Of a DNA stretch of 8,405 bases, positions 4,991-8,405 are shown in pieces. Made by a program: the position numbers and the translations under genes. The DNA is from an uncultured Flammeovirgaceae bacterium (GTDB lineage: Bacteria; Bacteroidota; Bacteroidia; Cytophagales; Cyclobacteriaceae), in contig CAMPJM010000157.1 of the NCBI GenBank assembly GCA_946886805.1, positions 1 through 8,405 on the forward strand. Direction: 5' to 3'. How positions within the stretch are numbered: the first letter of the stretch is position 1; each line of letters starts with the position of its first letter. Under the pieces are notes generated by a model. That model worked only from the letters and a program-made list of their open reading frames with translations, ran no database searches and had not been told where the DNA came from.

Positions 4991-7858
4991 GGCAAACAAG
5001 AAAATCAGAAAAACGAAATGATAAGGCATTCCTCACTTAAATTTATATGCGCAACGTTAGCAGTTTTGTTGTTGATTCATTTTTCTTCCTATGCACAGAA
5101 AATAGTGATTCCGAAAGCAATAGAAGATGGACGACATCCACGGATTCATATTAAGGATAAGGAGAAGCAGGAGCTAATCAAGCTGGTACAAAGAAATGAT
5201 TGGGCAAAAGAAACCTTTCAGAATGTAATTTCAAGAATTGATCCTTATGTGGATCGTCATCAGAAAGATCCGGAATGGATAGTCTCCCGCCTGCAAATGT
5301 ATTGGCAAAACAAGTACACGGATATTTTCATCCGCGGGGGAGTCTACTCACATGGAGAGGGAGAAGCGCCGGTGCCTACGGTGCGCTTTACCGGTACCAG
5401 GGATAATACCACTCCTTACCGTACTCCTTCTATTGAAGATGTTGTCCCTTACATGGGAGACGAAAAGGGTCTCTACCTGCAGAGAGGCGAAAATGGTCCC
5501 TGGGAATGGGTTGAGCAGGCAAACAGCGGCCGGATTATTGAATCTATCAATCGCAGCATTATGGGTTTGGCAGACAACGCTGCTTTTGCCTATTGGTACA
5601 CCGGAGAAGAAAAGTATGCGAAATTTGCTTACGACTTATTCGACACCTATATGTTGGGGATATATCACCGCGCAAAAATGCCGGTTGACTTGAGCCATGG
5701 CCATCATCAAACGCTGGTAGGACTTTCTTCTTTTGAGGTGATCCATGAAAATATTCTCGATGAATTGATTCCTACCTATGATTTCCTTTACAATTACATA
5801 CGGCAAAATGCGCCGGAAAAAATCCCGGTTTATACGGAAACATTTAAAAAATGGGCGGATATCATCATTGAAAATGGCGTGGCATTTAATAATTGGAATT
5901 TAATCCAGGCGCGCTTTATCGCTAAAATTGCACTGGTACTGGAAAAAGACAGCACCTATACAGATGGGAAAGGATCACAATATTACCTGAACTATGTTTT
6001 TAATGAAAGCAGTGTCCGTCAATGGTCTATACCGAAATTGATTGAGAGCGGCTACGATGCAGAAACAGGCATATGGAACGAATCGCCGGGGTATTCTACT
6101 ATGGTCTTAAAAGAATTTTTAGAGTTAACCGCATTGGTAGATGAAGTCCTTGACGTGGATCTTATTGCTCAGTTGCCGGTGCTTGTAAAAGCCGGAAAGG
6201 CTTTACCTCAATATTTGTACCCCAATGGATATACAGTAGCTTTTGGCGATGGGTATTATACCCACCTCAATACTGAAGCTTTGGAAATGCTTATAATGAA
6301 TGCGCAAAAGCATAATAAGGCAGATCAGGAAAAGGTGTTTACAAGTATATATAAAATGGTCGAAGGGGAGGATGAAAGCGGTAAAGTCAGAAAAGCCGGA
6401 AGGTCCTATACCTCATTGTTTTCTGCTTTGGCACAATTAGATAGTACTATTGAAGCGGCAGTACCTACAGATTATATAACACCTACTTTTTATGCCCCCA
6501 ACGCCAGTTATTTTGTACAGCGGAACGGTCTGGATCCGATCAATGGCCTGATGATCTCTCAGGCAGGTTCTGCAGGGAACCACGCCCATGCCAATGGAAT
6601 TGCGATGGAACTATTCGGGAAAGGCTTGGTATTGGCCCCTGAAGGTGGTATTGGCACCAGCTATTTTCAACCGGATTATGCGGAATATTACTCCCAATTT
6701 CCTGCTCATAATACCGTGGTTGTGGACGGAATTTCTTCTTATCCTGTTATGAAAAGCAACCATCCTTTTGAACTAATGAGCAGCTACCCTGCACTCGAAC
6801 AGAAGGAGGGAATATTTTCACCCATAACTTTTTCAGAGGTTTATTTCCGGGAACCTGAAACCAATGCCGATCAACAGCGCCTCATGAGCATCATACGAAA
6901 TAATGATATTAACGGCTACTATCTGGATATTTTTAGATCCCGTCGAAAAGATGGAAAGGACAAAAAGCATGATTATTTTTACCACAATATTGGCCAGGAG
7001 TTGATTTTAAGCAATAATTCGGGTGAGCTTCTGGAGTTGGAGCCAACCGATCAGCTTGCATTTGCGGGTGGGGATTTATTCGCTTATGATTATTTTTGGG
7101 ACGAACAATTTATTGAAACAGGAGAAGATATAAAAGGTCAGTTTAACCTACAGATCCCCGGCAGGGAAATGGTTCATATGAATATGTGGATGAAAGGAGC
7201 TACAGAAAGAAAAATATTTTCTGTTAAAGCACCATCGAGCAAAGCACTGCAGAGAGGAGGGATGATACCGCTGGAGATAGCTAAAATGCCTCAGCCAACC
7301 TTTGTAGCCAGGCAAAGCGGTGAAGCCTGGAGCAGGCCTTTCGTGGCCATCTATGAACCTACTACGGGAAATGAGCCATCCGATATTAAATCCGTATCCT
7401 ATTTTGAGCCGGAGATATCCGCTGAAGATTTTGTAGGTATTGAGGTCGAAACAAAATCCGGTGCTGTTAATACCATCTTTTCCTCTACCAGCAGCAACGA
7501 AAAAACGCAGTTCAAAGATATGCTTGTCCAGGGAACTTTTGGCATTGTCACCATGGAGGAAGAAGTGTTGAAATACTTATTTCTGGGTAGTGGAAAGGAA
7601 ATCAGGAATGGCGGTTACAAAATATCCAGTTCAGCTGAACATACCTCTGCTGCATTGGAGAGGAAGAAGGATGGATGGTATTTTACTTCCACTGAACCTG
7701 TCACACTGGTATTGCCAGATGACGGAATTTTTGGCAATACCTTAAAGCTCAATCTTCAGGGTAAGCAAACGACCATAAAAGGGAACAGTACAAAAGTGAA
7801 TGGTGAAAAGTTATGGAATTTTGAAATGCCGGCAATGGCATTGACGAAGATTGAATAA
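4988..7858 (+). CDS. Heparinase II/III-family polysaccharide lyase, large secreted form
   Basis: A 956-residue protein from the chosen ATG. The signal peptide has hydrophobic residues about 19-32 and a likely S-Y-A/Q cut after residue 36, so the protein is probably periplasmic. Met11 (5018) is a second possible start that gives a shorter, more usual n-region. A helical alpha/alpha toroid fills about 60-470 (N-N-W-N at 301-304; W-N-E-S-P-G-Y at 363-369). A beta-sandwich heparinase II/III domain follows, with G-N-H-A-H-A-N-G (Asn531, His532, His534) and P-A-H-N-T-V-V-V-D-G (His574). Asn, His and Tyr of these segments are the expected catalytic set for beta-elimination beside a uronic acid. Known families of this fold include PL12, PL15, PL17, PL21, PL33, PL37 and PL39. 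I cannot choose among them, and the length exceeds most PL12 and PL17 enzymes. Coupling to GH97 implies both act on the same oligosaccharides. Confidence 0.8.
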   Translation: MGKQENQKNEMIRHSSLKFICATLAVLLLIHFSSYAQKIVIPKAIEDGRHPRIHIKDKEKQELIKLVQRNDWAKETFQNVISRIDPYVDRHQKDPEWIVSRLQMYWQNKYTDIFIRGGVYSHGEGEAPVPTVRFTGTRDNTTPYRTPSIEDVVPYMGDEKGLYLQRGENGPWEWVEQANSGRIIESINRSIMGLADNAAFAYWYTGEEKYAKFAYDLFDTYMLGIYHRAKMPVDLSHGHHQTLVGLSSFEVIHENILDELIPTYDFLYNYIRQNAPEKIPVYTETFKKWADIIIENGVAFNNWNLIQARFIAKIALVLEKDSTYTDGKGSQYYLNYVFNESSVRQWSIPKLIESGYDAETGIWNESPGYSTMVLKEFLELTALVDEVLDVDLIAQLPVLVKAGKALPQYLYPNGYTVAFGDGYYTHLNTEALEMLIMNAQKHNKADQEKVFTSIYKMVEGEDESGKVRKAGRSYTSLFSALAQLDSTIEAAVPTDYITPTFYAPNASYFVQRNGLDPINGLMISQAGSAGNHAHANGIAMELFGKGLVLAPEGGIGTSYFQPDYAEYYSQFPAHNTVVVDGISSYPVMKSNHPFELMSSYPALEQKEGIFSPITFSEVYFREPETNADQQRLMSIIRNNDINGYYLDIFRSRRKDGKDKKHDYFYHNIGQELILSNNSGELLELEPTDQLAFAGGDLFAYDYFWDEQFIETGEDIKGQFNLQIPGREMVHMNMWMKGATERKIFSVKAPSSKALQRGGMIPLEIAKMPQPTFVARQSGEAWSRPFVAIYEPTTGNEPSDIKSVSYFEPEISAEDFVGIEVETKSGAVNTIFSSTSSNEKTQFKDMLVQGTFGIVTMEEEVLKYLFLGSGKEIRNGGYKISSSAEHTSAALERKKDGWYFTSTEPVTLVLPDDGIFGNTLKLNLQGKQTTIKGNSTKVNGEKLWNFEMPAMALTKIE

Positions 7859-7904
7859 GAAGACATACAGAATCCCGAAGGGACACTAAAGAATATCCTG
7901 AATT

Positions 7905-7925
7905 GAAACTTCTTATAGTTTTTTT
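7905..7925 (+). terminator. Weak terminator-like hairpin with T-run
   Basis: aaact (7906-7910) pairs with agttt (7917-7921), with a possible extra G-U pair at 7905/7922. A 6-nt loop separates the arms and the T-run reaches 7925. The stem is short and AT-rich, so termination would be inefficient at best. It lies 47 bases after the lyase stop and 59 bases before the next ATG. The rest of the 126-bp gap holds only a tiny tccc/ggga hairpin (7873-7883) and no promoter I can defend. Confidence 0.25.
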
Positions 7926-7984
7926 GTAATCGTAAGCGGCATAAAAATCTTAGACTAATTATTTTAACACTTCACTTTTATTCT

Positions 7985-8405
7985 ATGGATATGAGAAAAT
8001 CAAACTTTCCTTTTTTTATCTGTCTGTTCTTGATGGTATTTTTTCACAGTAAAGCATTTTCGCAGGACGGACTTATTTATGACGACTTTTCTTCAGGCGG
8101 TGCTTTTGGTTGGCACACCCCAACTTCGGGTGCCACCACTGAGGTAGTGAATGGGCAACTTGTGATTTCTATGGCGCTCCAATCATCAGGTAAATACAGG
8201 GGCGACCTGCGAAAAACCGAAGGCGCTACCTTTCATGCCGGAGCTTACCCTATTGTGGCAATTAAGTTTAACAAGCCTCCTCGTGCTAACCTGTTTTTTG
8301 ATACCAGTTTAGGTTCGTACAACGGGAGAAATAATAATCACCGGGTCATCGCCACAGAATCAGGAAATATTTATTACTGGGATCTTTCAACCGGAAAATT
8401 AGGTT
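7985..8405 (+). CDS. Secreted protein with N-terminal DUF4979-like module (3' partial)
   Basis: The first 140 codons are present and the frame is open to the window end. M-D-M-R-K-S-N begins a type I signal peptide with a hydrophobic core (about residues 8-20) and a likely A-F-S/Q cut after residue 26. There is no lipobox, unlike the two lipoproteins upstream. Starts at 7985 and 7991 (Met3) are both possible, and no clear Shine-Dalgarno is seen. From about residue 32 the protein matches the repeated modules of the first gene: Y-D-D-F...G-W, Y-R-G-D-L, Y-P-I-V-A-I-K-F-N-K-P, F-D-T-S-L-G and Y-Y-W-D-L-S-T. The module is presumably an N-terminal binding domain. What follows is outside the window and could be a catalytic domain or a sorting domain. 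It lies in the same direction as the PUL genes and probably belongs to the locus. Confidence 0.8.
   Translation, partial: MDMRKSNFPFFICLFLMVFFHSKAFSQDGLIYDDFSSGGAFGWHTPTSGATTEVVNGQLVISMALQSSGKYRGDLRKTEGATFHAGAYPIVAIKFNKPPRANLFFDTSLGSYNGRNNNHRVIATESGNIYYWDLSTGKLG
8078..8405 (+). repeat. DUF4979-like module, copy C (3' truncated)
   Basis: Third copy of the module, covering about two thirds of its length before the window ends; the F-Q-F-K-I-A-D and V-D-W landmarks would lie beyond. It is closer to copy B than to copy A at the Y-Y-W-D-L-S-T segment and at Y-P-I-V-A. In place of the K-R-A-D-L of the other copies it has Y-R-G-D-L, so the Arg and Asp are kept. Confidence 0.7.

Noticed and set aside
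5352..5693. Overlapping + strand frame of 113 codons
   Set aside because: It lies wholly inside the heparinase II/III gene in another frame, and its translation shows no domain-like pattern.
7892..7970. Bacteroidota promoter (TTTG...TAnnTTTG) before the last gene
   Set aside because: A TAGTTTTT at 7916-7923 fits the -7 element partly, but no TTTG lies at the right distance upstream. The TTTG at 7923-7926 has no correctly spaced -7 box.
1..8405. CRISPR array, tRNA/rRNA genes, insertion sequences or phage genes
   Set aside because: No short direct-repeat array, no recognisable RNA gene, and no transposase or integrase. The only repeats are the protein modules and the intergenic hairpins.

Overview
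The window looks like part of a polysaccharide utilization locus (PUL) of a Bacteroidota bacterium. The evidence is Bacteroidota-type lipoprotein signals with acidic residues after the lipobox cysteine, two IPT/TIG domains in a glycan-binding-type surface lipoprotein, a GH97 glycosidase, two different lyase-type enzymes, and moderately AT-rich DNA with mostly weak Shine-Dalgarno signals. I cannot name a genus. A free-living or marine/soil member is as plausible as a gut one. All five genes lie on the + strand, and both outer genes are cut by the window edges.

Layout: (1) 1-1614, the 3' part of a surface lipoprotein with two IPT/TIG domains and two tandem ~160-residue modules that I tentatively match to the DUF4979 type. 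The lipobox cysteine is at 55-57, so only the beginning of the signal peptide is missing. (2) A 100-bp gap holding a perfect 18-bp stem-loop (1626-1674). (3) 1715-2992, an alginate-lyase-superfamily lipoprotein, possibly PL38/PL5-like. (4) A 70-bp gap with an imperfect hairpin directly before the next start codon. (5) 3063-4988, a GH97 glycosidase with an inverting-type active site. (6) 4988-7858, a large heparinase II/III-type lyase whose ATG overlaps the GH97 stop codon by one base. (7) A 126-bp gap with a weak terminator-like hairpin. (8) 7985-8405, the 5' part of a secreted protein that begins with a third copy of the DUF4979-like module.

Inferred working model: the first gene captures an acidic glycan at the cell surface. 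The surface lipoprotein lyase makes the first cuts. The GH97 enzyme and the heparinase II/III-type lyase, both with type I signal peptides, finish breakdown in the periplasm by removing alpha-linked neutral sugars and cleaving uronate linkages. The partial last gene may add another carbohydrate-targeted enzyme. The probable substrate is a uronic-acid-containing polysaccharide (alginate, glucuronan or a decorated heteropolymer); the sequence does not settle which. No SusC/SusD pair, regulator, RNA gene, CRISPR array or insertion sequence is visible, and SusC/D would be expected upstream of base 1.

The least described element is the repeated module shared by a non-catalytic surface lipoprotein and a separate secreted protein of the same locus. 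It is a candidate carbohydrate-binding module.
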